Shown one piece after another: positions 23,396 to 35,161 of a stretch of 64,000 bases of DNA. The stretch is from Bombardia bombarda (taxonomy: Eukaryota; Ascomycota; Sordariomycetes; Sordariales; Lasiosphaeriaceae): positions 9,757,001 to 9,821,000 of the forward strand of contig JAULSR010000001.1 in assembly GCA_030512295.1 (NCBI GenBank), in the 5' to 3' direction. Every line of letters begins with the position of its first letter. Within the stretch, counting starts at the first letter, position 1. Under the pieces are notes generated by a model, which had not been told where the DNA came from, ran no database searches, and was given only the letters and a program-made list of their open reading frames with translations. Made by a program: the position numbers and the translations under genes.

Positions 23396-26300
23396 CGAGC
23401 TAGGAAAACGACGCTACGTAAACCATGGACTGAAGTCGTTGGATGCAGATTGGATTGCAGACGACGCGAGTGAGGTTTCACTAGCGCCTATTGGTCAATC
23501 TGAACCTAACGATGGAAGGAGAGCCCTGCAATGCGGAACAATCTAGCACCTTTCAACCGAGAATTAGGCGGGTAAGGTAGGTGGGGACGGAGACTCCCGG
23601 AGAGACCTAAAGGCGAAGGGCGCACAACACGATTCTCATTACATCGGAGGGGTCTTTCTGTCTGTTTGTCTCTGTTCGACGAGGTCCATCAGGCTCGACT
23701 TGCAAGCGTGTTGGGTTTCAAAGATGGATGGGGTTGTGGAATCAGGTCTGGGGCCACCTCTCGCGGTACTTCAGATATCCTTATATCTTACGTTACACGC
23801 TCTAGTCAGAAACCATATGTATATCAATAGCCGTTGTCAAAAATTGCAATTGAGCAAGATATGCACTGGTTATGTTATATTGCAGCCTTACGTCCCGGTG
23901 TTGTGGCTGGCGTCTCTCGTAGCCGACAACCTGATGAGCGGGATCTTGGGGGATGCCGCTAAAGTTTTAGTAAGAAAAGCTGTTTAAATGCCCTGTGCTG
24001 TGTGCACCTTACTGTATGGATGTAATAAGGCGTTGACAGATCTCAGGCGTACCGAATCCCCGGGATACACTAAAATCGCGTTGAATGTCCTGGGGGGGCA
24101 CAGCGATCTTTGCTACTGTGTACTAGTAGGCTTCCAGGGCTTCCAGGGCTTCCATCCCGACATGACATGGACTGTGGAGGCGGGCAGGCAGGCTGGGTGG
24201 CTGCCTGTCCGTCGATGGATGAGCGTGCGCGACGCGCGCGCGGGTGCCGTCGGGCCAGCCAAGCTCGTCCCACGGGAACGTCCACGCTTGCCATGATACT
24301 ACTGCCTCCCTGCATGAGTCGGGTGATAATTGCCATAGTATAAAGAGAACCAAAGCCTCCGAAGTTAAAGATAGAACATGAGCCCAGATTTTTCTCTCTC
24401 GGAACCTGCACCTCGTCATCATGCGATACGACCTCAGGGAGGAAGGCGATTAGAAGTAGTACTTGGTAAGTGGTGGCGATTGCCCGGGTCGATGCGACTG
24501 TGCAAGGACGAACAGAAAAGCGGCGACGACAGCATCAATCTCCGGTTGACAAATGGCAACATGGCACGAGAGTGACAGCGGCAAGTGGCTCGTCGGTGGG
24601 CCAAAATAGTCCTCAGACGATATCGTTGATGACAGGAGCTGGATCGTGGCCCATGGTGGCCAGTCCAAAATCGTTCCCTCGCGATAAACCATGGCAGAAT
24701 GTAGGGGAGGGGGGTAAGGTACGAATACCTGCCTACACAGTATGATGTTGCACCAAAAGCCCGACACGTGTTAAGCAGCCCAGCGGCCCTGCCTTGGACG
24801 GCTCACGTGGACGTTCTTGGACGTGCGATCAATACCATGCCTTTTTGTGTGCAACCCTTTCAACCAGCTTCCAAGAAAGCCCGAACGCGGGATGGACCCA
24901 AGGCCAGAGTGGTCTGTTCTGGCCCCCAAACAATGGACCCAAGAGAAGCGCAGCACCTTTCGTGTCGCAATACTGGGTGAGAGAGGTCTGCGCCCAGCCA
25001 TTGGTATGCAAAGGCTAGGAGGAGTGATAGTCATTGGAAGCAGAAGAGGAAGCGGGGTCCGACGTCTTGTCAGTGGTCTCCCTCGGCCGGCCTGATTCGT
25101 CGCTGAACCGTCGGACCTGTCCCCGGCGGGGGTGGTCACGTCGAGAGTCGAGCCCAGCTATGGAGTACAGGTAAGTTGGTAGGTTGTTTGCTGGTTGCTT
25201 GCTGGTGTGTGCGTGCGTTGTGTGTGTGCTCCATGTTGCATGGTCAACCACCTGCAGGTGCCAATTCGCCAGCCGCACACCCGGGACCCTTGGGCACTGT
25301 GTCGGTTCAGCCAAAAGTTGGGTGAAAGCGGCATCCATCTCGCATCAAAAATACCCTCTGTGCCGTCCAGCCACGTAGCAAGCGAGCCATCTGAACCGGC
25401 CCCTCCGAGACGTCAACCATAATTCACCGACAAGCGGGCAAGACGAAGACGGGCGGTATGAGGCCCGAATATAGCCACCGCCATATCGGCATCTCGGGGG
25501 ATTCGAGGCGAAGGCGATTACTGATGTGTATCCGCCGTACTACCTGGTAAGATACGACCTGTGAGCGGTTAGGTAATCGACAGAAGGGCGGGCGACATCA
25601 CAGACAGACAAGCCTGGGGTAGCTTCATGTCATTTTAGACATTTGTGCCTGACTAACGTTAGTTGGTGCTAGTGTTGTGTGTAGTGCAGCACTCCCCCAA
25701 CCAGTTCGCCCATGCCACTCAGCTCGGTCGACAGCCAATGCCAATGTCAACGCCAATGCTGCCAATGTACTTTGGTACTTCGTACTTCTCCGCGAACTTG
25801 GCGCAAGCGAGTCGGCATTGCAACTCTTCCGCTCGCGGAATCCAGTGCAGATGTTGCTGCCAGGGGGGGGCCCCAGATCCTTTGAGCATGGTCTTTTTGT
25901 CTGCAGGCAGGCTGCGCGCCCCTCCCCCCCCTCTCAATCCCAAGCAAGAAACTTTCCGGGCAGGCAATGAATGGGCCAGAGCCCAAGCCGAGTGATGGCC
26001 GGAAGCAAGGATGTATTGTGGAGTCCAAAAGACAGTGGGAGGAATTTCATTCATACCGTCTGTGAGCCCATCTGCTGCTGCCCTGTCGCGAGCTTCGTGT
26101 AGTACTTCCTCATTTGGCGTGGACAACTTCAGAATTGCCCGGGGTAGGTAAGCGGCATGTAAAGATTCAATACTCGATACGAATACTGATTACCAGTGTA
26201 CGCGCCGTATTGATGATAATATCATTGTGGCATGTATACAACAGTAACGTAGTAAGTAGTGCAGGTGATGTTGTTGGCTGCAACCCGGCTGTCGGGATAG

Positions 26301-27003
26301 GCTGTCGACGACTCCAGCCTGAATGAAGATGGAGTCGGGTCCAAAACACAATGGCTCCGCAGTCGCGTTCCCGATCCAGCTCCCAACAGTTGACTCAAGT
26401 CTTGGCGCTTTGCGGCCTCGCGCTCTCTCACCACACAACACCATGGCACGGCGGAGCTGCTGTGGGCAATCTCCCAATCCATCGTCCATGTGGCTGCATC
26501 ACCGCGGACCTTATGCCTCTGATAGGATGATAAGCCGGAGACGACGGCACCTCCAGACCAGTCGAGTATGTAATGTTAATTGCATCTGACAGGCCATTTT
26601 GCGGTGAGCAAAAGATTGTCGGGTGCGTGACAGACACCTGGGCCGCTTTTTACCGCGGCAGCCGGCGAAGCTGAGGGAGAGGGAGAGAGGGCAGAGAGAG
26701 GCGGCGGAGCGGGAATTCGGGATGGTCCAAATATCCGGCCATGTGCAGTGTACAGTACGGTACGAATAGACAAAACCTATTGTATGTGGTAGCAACGAGC
26801 TGAAAAAACGATACTTACCTACCAGCCATGTGTGTGTGGTATAAGGTGTATGGCACGTCTTCAGGATTGGGTGCAAACGACTTTGCTCAGGCCTGCCTTC
26901 CCACGCAGTACCTATATTACATACGAAAGGAGAGGCAAGTGCGTGATGCAATGATTGCCCTGCATATAAATATTTCCATGTCGGCAGTGTCGCTCAGGAA
27001 GGT

Positions 27004-27031
27004 ACGGACGGACGGACGGACGGACGGACGG
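27004..27031 (+). repeat. ACGG tetranucleotide repeat, seven units
   Basis: Seven perfect tandem copies of ACGG, within non-coding DNA. Confidence 0.9.
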
Positions 27032-28576
27032 CGGAGAGAGCGACAATACCTAATGTAGGCAAATGCACCTGTAGGAAGGAGATTGATCGCAAACGGCTTT
27101 CAGGCGAATCGAAGGCGGCGTGGAAAGCGGGCAAGCAGCCTTCAACCACCTGCTCTTTTTGCATAGCTGCCATGATCCCAGGCAGCTAGCAGGCGAACAA
27201 TATCGGGCTATCTTAAACGGGTAAGCCGTGTGTGTCTGTTGCAGTCCCGTTACAGGAAATGAAAAGGAAGAGAAATGATGCTTACCAGTATCCGCGTCTG
27301 TGGGTAATGGTATTCAGCAAACGCCATGTTTTGTCGTCACATCGTGCATCAATATTGTCAAAAGAAAATGGTGCACCGCTCAGCGTCTTCTGTTGGGGGA
27401 GATGGCGCTCTGGAGCCCCATAAGGTAGTGGATCTTGGGACAGTGTGAGGGCCGAGTATTCTACACGGGCAGGTGCGAATTTGACATGAACCTGACAGCC
27501 TGAGAACCGCAGTAGGCGCGTAGGTGGGCAGGAGGCACCCCTGTTGTCACTCCGCAAGTGCTAGCCATTGTGCGGCGCGTGCTGTATAGTACTGCCCTAA
27601 GCGGGCTAGCGCGGGGTGGTTGGCAATGAGGTTTCCGTCGGGATGGTAACCTTGGGCTGACACTAGGTAATCTATAATCTGCACAGTACATGTGTGCGTA
27701 GCAAGCCAGTGCTGTGGTAGAAACAGCATCGCCCATCACCTGGAGGAATCCTTCTAGAGCCGCCAGGCCACCAGGCCGCCCTGGAGTTGGGGGCCGTTCA
27801 GAGTGCCATCTGGCTAAAATCTGGTGCTTACCCATCTGAGGCAGGCTTGTTTTTTTCGCAGGGCATGCTTCAACTGGCTGTGAAACCCGCGCTGACGGCG
27901 ACGAGGTCCAGTACAACCTCTAGGTGCAGCAGCGAAGCTGCACGTGATATGTGTTTCCCGCTTGCAGGGTGGCTTTCATGCTATGCTCTGACTCGTGCGA
28001 TTTTGCGGGCGGGTCCCAGACTCCCAGGATGGCGCGGGGGGGCGTCTCATTCAGATGATATCGAGTGGTCGCCGTCCATGGCTCGATATGCTTAATCCGT
28101 ACAGTCATCCGCACACCGCAACCAGGAAGCGCAGGACAAGCAGGGCAAGCACCCAAAACCAAGCTGCGCATCTCCACTCTCCACCGCCCGCGCACCGCGT
28201 GCACCCGGCATTCGACCGTGCCGGAGGCCAATATTGGTCCGTATTCGTATGGGGTGGCCGCTGCATTGCTGCGGTGCCGCAGTCGGTGCCCTCTTCGCCT
28301 TGTCTATCGTGCCTCGGATGCCAGTTCTGGAGGAGACAACGCATTGCATCATTTGGAGGAGGGGCATCAGCCCAAGGGTCCATCCATGTGAGCCCATGAG
28401 GCAACAAGCTATGGACGTGTCATCATCAGCCTATTATTAAGCGGATATCTGTGTTGTTCCTCCACTCAGCTAATGAGGCGGATCACGGAGCGCGGAAGGC
28501 GGGTGGTGGGTGGTGGGTCAGGATAACATGGAGGTCAATCCGGAGGGGAGCGACCTTCATGAAGCTGGAGCTGCCA

Positions 28577-28621
28577 GATCTTGAGAAGCTCGATCTTGAG
28601 AAGCTCGATCTTGAGAAGCTC
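28577..28621 (+). repeat. 15-bp tandem repeat, three units
   Basis: Three perfect copies of GATCTTGAGAAGCTC, followed by a partial GATC. The unit contains GAGAAGCTC, near-palindromic around AGCT. No coding context. Confidence 0.9.
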
Positions 28622-29525
28622 GATCACTGAGCGATCAAAAGCTCAAAAGCTCAATCAATCGCAAAAGCACCCGCGTTCCTCCGCTCCCTGGTCGCACGCA
28701 GTAAAGGGAAGTGGGCGGGAGGACGGTAACTTTGTCGGGACGCTCAGACCCTCTGGTCTGATTCTTCCAGGTCGAGCTCGTGAGCCTGCAGCATTCTAGC
28801 ATTACAACATTGCAGCCATGGTCCGATTGAGCGGGGCGGTCCCACCGCCTTCTTGCATCTCGTTTGGGTCCAGAGAGTCCAAACCTCGACAAAGTCCAAA
28901 GTTGTCCGTCTGTTTGCCAATGTCCCCTGCCCACCTATCCTTGTCCCTGCTCCCTGCCGATGTTGGGATCTAGGATTGAAAACGAAGCGCGAAACCTGAT
29001 GGAGGATTTTTGCTGTTCGGGCTTAGGTAATTCTTTACTCCCTAGCAATCAAAGGGCCCACCTCCCCACCTACCCTCGTGCTTCAATCCACCAGCCAGCC
29101 TCACCGCATCGCATCCCGGAAACTATCTGAGCTATCGTCTGTGTAACAATCAAAGACCCATGGCTGCCATGGCTCCCCATCCTTTCGCTTCGCTAGTCGG
29201 ATCTGAGTGGCTGAAAACAACCTGGACGGCTGGATGGCTGGGAACGAAAGCTGGAAGTGGAAGGGAATGAAGGGCCTGGGGCTGGCTTATTTCATTAGCA
29301 TGGCAGACTGAGGACGGCGCATCGGATTGTCTCTGTCTCGAGGGGTGCTTGGCTTTGCCTCGAGCCTGCCTCGAGCCTGCCTGCCGCCGACATGCATGTC
29401 TGTGTCGCTGTCTGGGCTGCCATTTTTGGCTAGTGTGGCCCCGCCATTTTCATGAGCACGTAACCCCTCCAGTGGCTTCCTCCACGCATCTCACGGATCC
29501 CAGTTTCAAACTTCAAGGCATCGCC

Positions 29526-30528
29526 ATGGCGGCAATCATATCGAGGTCGACGACATCTCGTCGGTATCGGCTTCGTCGGCGTCGGCTTTATCGGCAGTTT
29601 CGTCGGCGTCTACCATACTTACTTCAGTTAAGTCGACGAAAGATAGCGATCCCCCGACCGTGCGATTTACTAATACGTAAGATCTTTTTAATGTCATTAA
29701 TTCCACTATTAGGGATTTCCTTGCCGTCACAAGTATGATATTACCCTCTTATTTCTATATAATATACTAATTATTTAAACGTCTCTCCTAATTAATTCAC
29801 GGAAATCGAGCGTAAACGAGACACTCGACGCCGAAAGTTCCGTTTTCGTCGCTACAATGCTAATTCCCAGATCTTAATCGTTACAATCCCAACCGATCTC
29901 TATGAGGCCCTTCACTTAAGACTTTATGAGCAGTATCGTGACCAGCTTGTCCAGAATAATACGAAGAGAAGTTGGAAAAGTATTGGGTCAGCTACATTTC
30001 GAATAGAATAAAGTTATCCTAAAGGAGATAGCGGAGAAGGCGATTCGATAGGCGGTCCACGGCCGGAATGTGTAGGAGCAGGTAATTAGCCAACACTAGT
30101 TATTGAGTCTAGACATTCCGAAATATTACCCAAGCTTCATAAAGATATGCGGTGGTGGTTTCAGGCATCAAACCACAAGGTCAAGATTGTCATTCTGGCG
30201 AAAATTGACCACCAGCAATACTATATTTTGCTAGAGAAATGGGAGGAAAAAATCTCGAGTCCACAAGGAGCGATGACGCGGAGTCAGGCTGCTGCTATAT
30301 TGCAGCAGATTGGTGTTCTCAACCCAGTGAAACGGCAGTCAATCACCATCACCCGCGATGAGACAACAAATCCAGTATCGTATAATGTTACTAGGGGGGC
30401 ATTAGTACTAGGATTTCGACTTCTTTTTCTTCGCGATCCAGCCCCGCAAGAGGGAAATTTTGTACTTAGCATTCAGAGCCTACAGCTGTACAGAGGATGT
30501 CTGGGCTGAGCTGCCGAGATCAGACTAG
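29526..30528 (+). pseudogene. Decayed gene of a dispersed fungal orphan family
   Basis: An AT-rich island preserves a broken protein. One frame reads FRFRRYNANSQILIVTIPTD, then LYEALHLRLYEQYRDQLV and KRSWKSIGSATFRIE. It hits TAA at 30009 and TAG at 30087 and continues in the same frame as PTLVIESRHSEILPKLHKDM, RWWFQASNHKVKIVILAK and YNVTRGALVLGFRLLFLRD. The end shifts frame near 30480-30495 to give TEDVWAELPRSD before TAG at 30526. The N-terminal part is also split between frames, with a possible intron donor at about 29678. From memory this matches a large family of uncharacterised proteins scattered in Pezizomycotina genomes. Both stops are one transition away from Gln or Trp codons, as RIP would produce. 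No function is known to me. Confidence 0.7.
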
Positions 30529-33500
30529 CCAATCAGAAATCAGTATTGATGACCCCACATATGGCCAAAAACGGCAGCCCCAACAGTGACACATGCCAGA
30601 ACCCACCAATTGGCGTGTTTCGGGCCTCCTCGAATTTCGTGTTTGGCGGGGGATCTGCCGGGAGCTGCTGTCGAGTGTCGACCACCTCCCACCTCCTGGG
30701 CAGCCCACATGCCACCCAAAGACTCGTCACTCGTCACCATGACCTAAGCACCCTCCAGTGCACCCACCCCTCTTATCTGGTCCATCGACTCACCATTCCT
30801 TACTGGTTGACAGCACGGTATGCATTTGCCGTCATTTCCATTACAGAATTAACACATTGATTACCAAGACCTAGGCAGATACACCCTCACTTCCAGGTTC
30901 TCAAAAAGAGCGGCAGCAACAGACGAATACTTTAAATTTTAACATCCAGATATCTTCTCATCTCATCTCACCTGGCAATATCCCGGCGGACACACCTAGA
31001 AGCACATCGTGCCCGTCACCGTGACACTAGCACTAGCCCGGTGAACTAGGTACCTCTCGCTAGCGATCTCCAAGACGACTAATCGCCGGGCTCGAGCTGG
31101 GCTATCCGTAGCCGTACCTTGGAGCTAGCTCTAGGGGTTCCTGGTGCCCATATTGGCCCTTTACATTCTGCAGGACGGAAAGTCCGTCGCACGTTGCTTC
31201 AGGCCACGCCACGTCCTGAAAACATATCAGCGCTTCCCCAGACTACCTGCAAGGATGCCCCGCCCTGTCCAGACTATCCTTCCAGAACTGCCTGGCCCGG
31301 GTTAAAGAGATGGTTGCAACAACAGCATCCTCTTGATCAACCCAGCGCCTCAAGGACTCATGAACTAAACGTGTAGGGCTGACCTCTAGCCAACAAGCAT
31401 CAACATCCGCGTCACAGCTTAGACGAGAGGCTAGAATACTCTACCGACCCCTATTAGTGGCGGCATTAAGGAGTCCAGTCAGCACCACTAGCTGGCGATA
31501 CTGAACTCGCAAGATATCAAAGGCTTTTCTAGATAGCTAAGCGGAGCTTAGATACACCAGTTGTCTGTCACCTCGTTGTCTTGGTACTTATCGCCTCGTG
31601 GGTCGAAGGGCGATGGGTTTGAAAGGGGCCTCGAACCAGCGCAGTCTTTCACATGTCACTACTTCCCAACTCCATTCTGAATGACCCTATCACTTGCATC
31701 TTCGGGCATATTAGATAGGAAAAAGCAAAAGAGGTCGTCCGCTCCGATCTTGCTGCTTCTGCTTCTCGATCACATTGAGCTTCCTCACGATTCGCCCTGT
31801 ATATTGACCGCTTTACGCCATCTACGTCACGACGTAGTCACCTTCTCTTGTGACAAAACCGACAAGATTTTCAGACTGTCTCTCTTCTTAAAGAGTGTGT
31901 GTGGGCTAACTCGCTTCCTATCATTGGCCTTCATTTTACTTATCTAGATGGAGAGCGAAGATGGCTTTACCTTCGAGACTTGATACCCTCACAGGTGGCA
32001 CGGCATCAACTTGTCTTTCATGGCAAGAAGACGCGAGCGGCACGAATGCCTTGCATATCTCTTAGCGGCGTCAAATGTGACCGAGTCTACAGCAAGTACG
32101 AAGTACTGGGTAACTCGTCACTGCAACATTAAACACTAGAACTACTGCAGCATAAGATGAGCGTTGTCAGTCAGATCTGGCCCCAGCAGGCGCTATCCAC
32201 GTTCATCCCCAGTCCAGACAGTAGGCTCCTCAATCATGCTAGTGTATCTGACCAGAAGACGCGAAGCTAGTGTAGTCTGCGGGGGCTGCCATGTCCCTTT
32301 GCCTTGGGGGGAATATCGGAAACAGCCCCTACTACCACGCCCCGATTGAACAGAAGGACAAATCAAAACAAGTGCAAGTGCTTGAAGTGCACTCGAGAAG
32401 AGGGGTGAGCTTGCATGAACTGAACAACACAGCTTGTTAGTATCTGGTAAACCTCAGACATGGATAGCTTTTTAAAAATGGGGAACGGGGGGTGGGAATC
32501 CATCCTCCGCCTTCCTCTTCCTCCCACATGCCGTATCCCGCCCTTTTTTTTTCTCACTTCTCGCTTTCGGTATTCGGTTCATTTTGCTTTACGAATACAA
32601 ACGGTCGCTAGCTGTCGAGCTGAGCACGTCACATTGCTGTTTCTTTGGGGATGAAGACCCCCCTCCCATGTTGTTGACCGCCTTGACCGCTCATCTTGTC
32701 TCTAACCCCAGCCCCAGCCCCCTCTCATCCCCCTCAGCGAGCCGGCCAGTACTTCGTGAGTATTGTACATGTATGTACAGGATACACTGCGATGTAGGTG
32801 AAGCCCCTCGTTATCAGATCTGCCGTCTCAATTGCTTCTTTTTCTTGACTAGCCTCGCTAAATGAACTACCCTGTTCCTTGTTTATTGGATCTTCGTGGT
32901 GTCGATTAATCTTCGCTGGCTTGCGTATCTCCGGAAACCTTTCTCCTCCCCTCTTAGACCCTAAGAGAAAGTAAGAAGGGGGAAGTATAAGATGAACTTC
33001 TTTGCTTTCTTATTCTTCTCTCTGTAGATCAAAGAGACCATAATTTACAGCCGAGGCCAAGGCGCCCCCCCCCCCGCCCCCCCCTTATCCTCCGAGATAT
33101 CTCCATCATACCTACTTCGTAGTTGTTACATATTTAGGTATAGATCCAACCATCTAGTCAGTGATATGTGTAGTGTGTGGTCAGCCACATCTTCCCAGCA
33201 AATGTCCATGTGTGGTAGCGGTAGCGCCAAATGACAAAAGTACCTACGCAAAAGCTTAGCATGTTGTCTTGCCGTGATTTCAGCAAGCGAGCGAGCTTTG
33301 CCACGGATGGGACCTCGCAGTCAGCCGATCACACCTCTCTGCTGTCCAACCCTTCACCTGGCCCTGCTTAGCGTGCTATGGCTCTCTTCCGATTTTCCGT
33401 TCGCGCGGCTGGCTACCTGGCTTGTGTATGTCAAATGTACTGTGACTACGGGGTGCATCTCTTCCCCCCCCTTCGTGCATGCGTGCGTGCGTGCGTGTTC

Positions 33501-35161
33501 GATGGTGCTGCTGATTAACTGACTGTCTGGAAAAAGTGAACCCCTTCCCTCGGGCGAACGAATAGTGGGAGCGGCATCAACTCAGATCTGTTGGTAGTGT
33601 TTTACTCTTGTGTACGCCATGCAGTAGCGTGCTTGGGCTGAGAAAAAAAAAAACCAATTGGGAAAAGCAAGGTGAGAGAGGCAGCGGCGGCGTCCAAGCA
33701 AAAGCAGCCAAAACATTATGCTCCGGCCGGCAGGCAGGGCGGCCATGTATGCCTCCTCAGCTTCAGCTGGCTGTTCCATGACACCCAGTCCCCGAGCAGG
33801 GACGGGGACAGACAGAGTGGGAGAGTCAGCTACTCGATTCTAGACCATCCGACCATCGACATCAACTACTGCGTTGGTCGACCGACATGTTTCTCAACAC
33901 GAGGACCGGTCCCGCCTCCGTCCTCTTCCGTCTCCTTCAACGTCGATGTGGGCAAAGTGTTAGCGTAGTGTAGATCAAATGTCATACCAGCCGAGGATTG
34001 TTTAAGATTCTCCAGACGAGTGGAGGATAGGGGACTGTGGCGCTCGTAAAAGGAGAAGGTGATAATGCACCTTCATAGTTAAGCTCGTCTATCTGCAGAA
34101 GAGAACTAAAGCATACCTGTTGTGCTACATATTATCTCAGCCTGCCTCTATATCTCGAAAGGTTGATATGGATGAAGATAGGTAGATAAACATATCATCT
34201 ACGAGTGCAGCTCGCGGTGTGTTGGTTATGTTTCACATATGAGGGTGCTTTCCACGTACCTTGTTCTGTTTCTCAAGCCTCTGCATAGGTTGTGGCGAGT
34301 GAATAAGAGTTCCATGCAGCCACGTCCTCTACGTTGTGAATATGGTAATAACTGTGGGTGTCGTGTTGAGGAATGCTAGCTTGCGTCGAGAGCATTGACG
34401 TCGTTAAAGTTTTACGATCACATTTACTTAAATGTAGTAGAGTATATTATATTTTAGTTAGTTATTGTTTGCTGTTTGCATTTGCTTCTCGAAACTTCCA
34501 TCTTATGACAGAACGTTTCGTTGTCCTCGTGCTGCTTTGTTGCTCGATGGTTCAGCCCTCATAGGTTGTTTGCAAATAAATACTGTCGTTGACGTTTCTA
34601 GAAACCCATTGGGACACGATTGCAACACGGGAGAGATGAAGTGGGAGGTAGAGTAGCGTATTGCAGTCAGTGAAATAACGTGAGCTAGAAATGGACCACT
34701 ATTGATGTCAGGTCCGTTCCTTCATCGATGGGCAGCTTCCATTCTCGGGGAGAAGGGTGAGGCATTCTCATAGCTTCGTTCCTTCCTAAATAACCTAAAG
34801 TGCTCCTTCTTCAACTAGGTACTTTCCCTCATCCCACCCACCTCTGGACTGTAGCTTCCCTCTACATCGGCACGCAGTCTTCAAGCACTCTTTCCTTATG
34901 CCGGATATGTGCATCAAGGTGTTTGACGTGGAAGCTCCTGGATTCCTCTGCTTGCCCAATGGAATACCATCAGAATGCACCAACAACAACATTCGTATTT
35001 CGTGGCCCATTAACACCACATCGAGTATACATCTATCTACCACGACGATTAGCAGCGTACAACCGCCCTCACGAATCGTTCAATCTTAGCTGCACTTGTT
35101 TTACTCACTACTTTTGACAACCACCCGCTCTTGCCAGCAGTGCAGAGCCAACGGAACAAGC
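30529..35161. other. Long intergenic stretch, no gene seen
   Basis: About 4.6 kb between the pseudogene and the four-exon orphan. No supported ORF. A C-rich run (33066-33085) and GTGC/GCGT repeats (33477-33497) are the only structured sequences noticed. The 34.1-34.6 kb part is AT-rich. Confidence 0.5.

Larger units (their letters stand above)
17887..29525. other. 11.6-kb gene-free region upstream of CON7
   Basis: I find no ORF with family resemblance or convincing codon structure on either strand; the many ORFs are short and overlap. The DNA is not AT-rich like RIP-degraded sequence. It holds simple repeats: GGAT/GAT runs (21255-21290), a 23-G run (23373-23395), seven ACGG units (27004-27031) and three 15-bp units (28577-28621). 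It may carry CON7 leader exons, upstream ORFs or distant control elements, or a non-coding transcript, none of which sequence alone shows. Confidence 0.5.
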
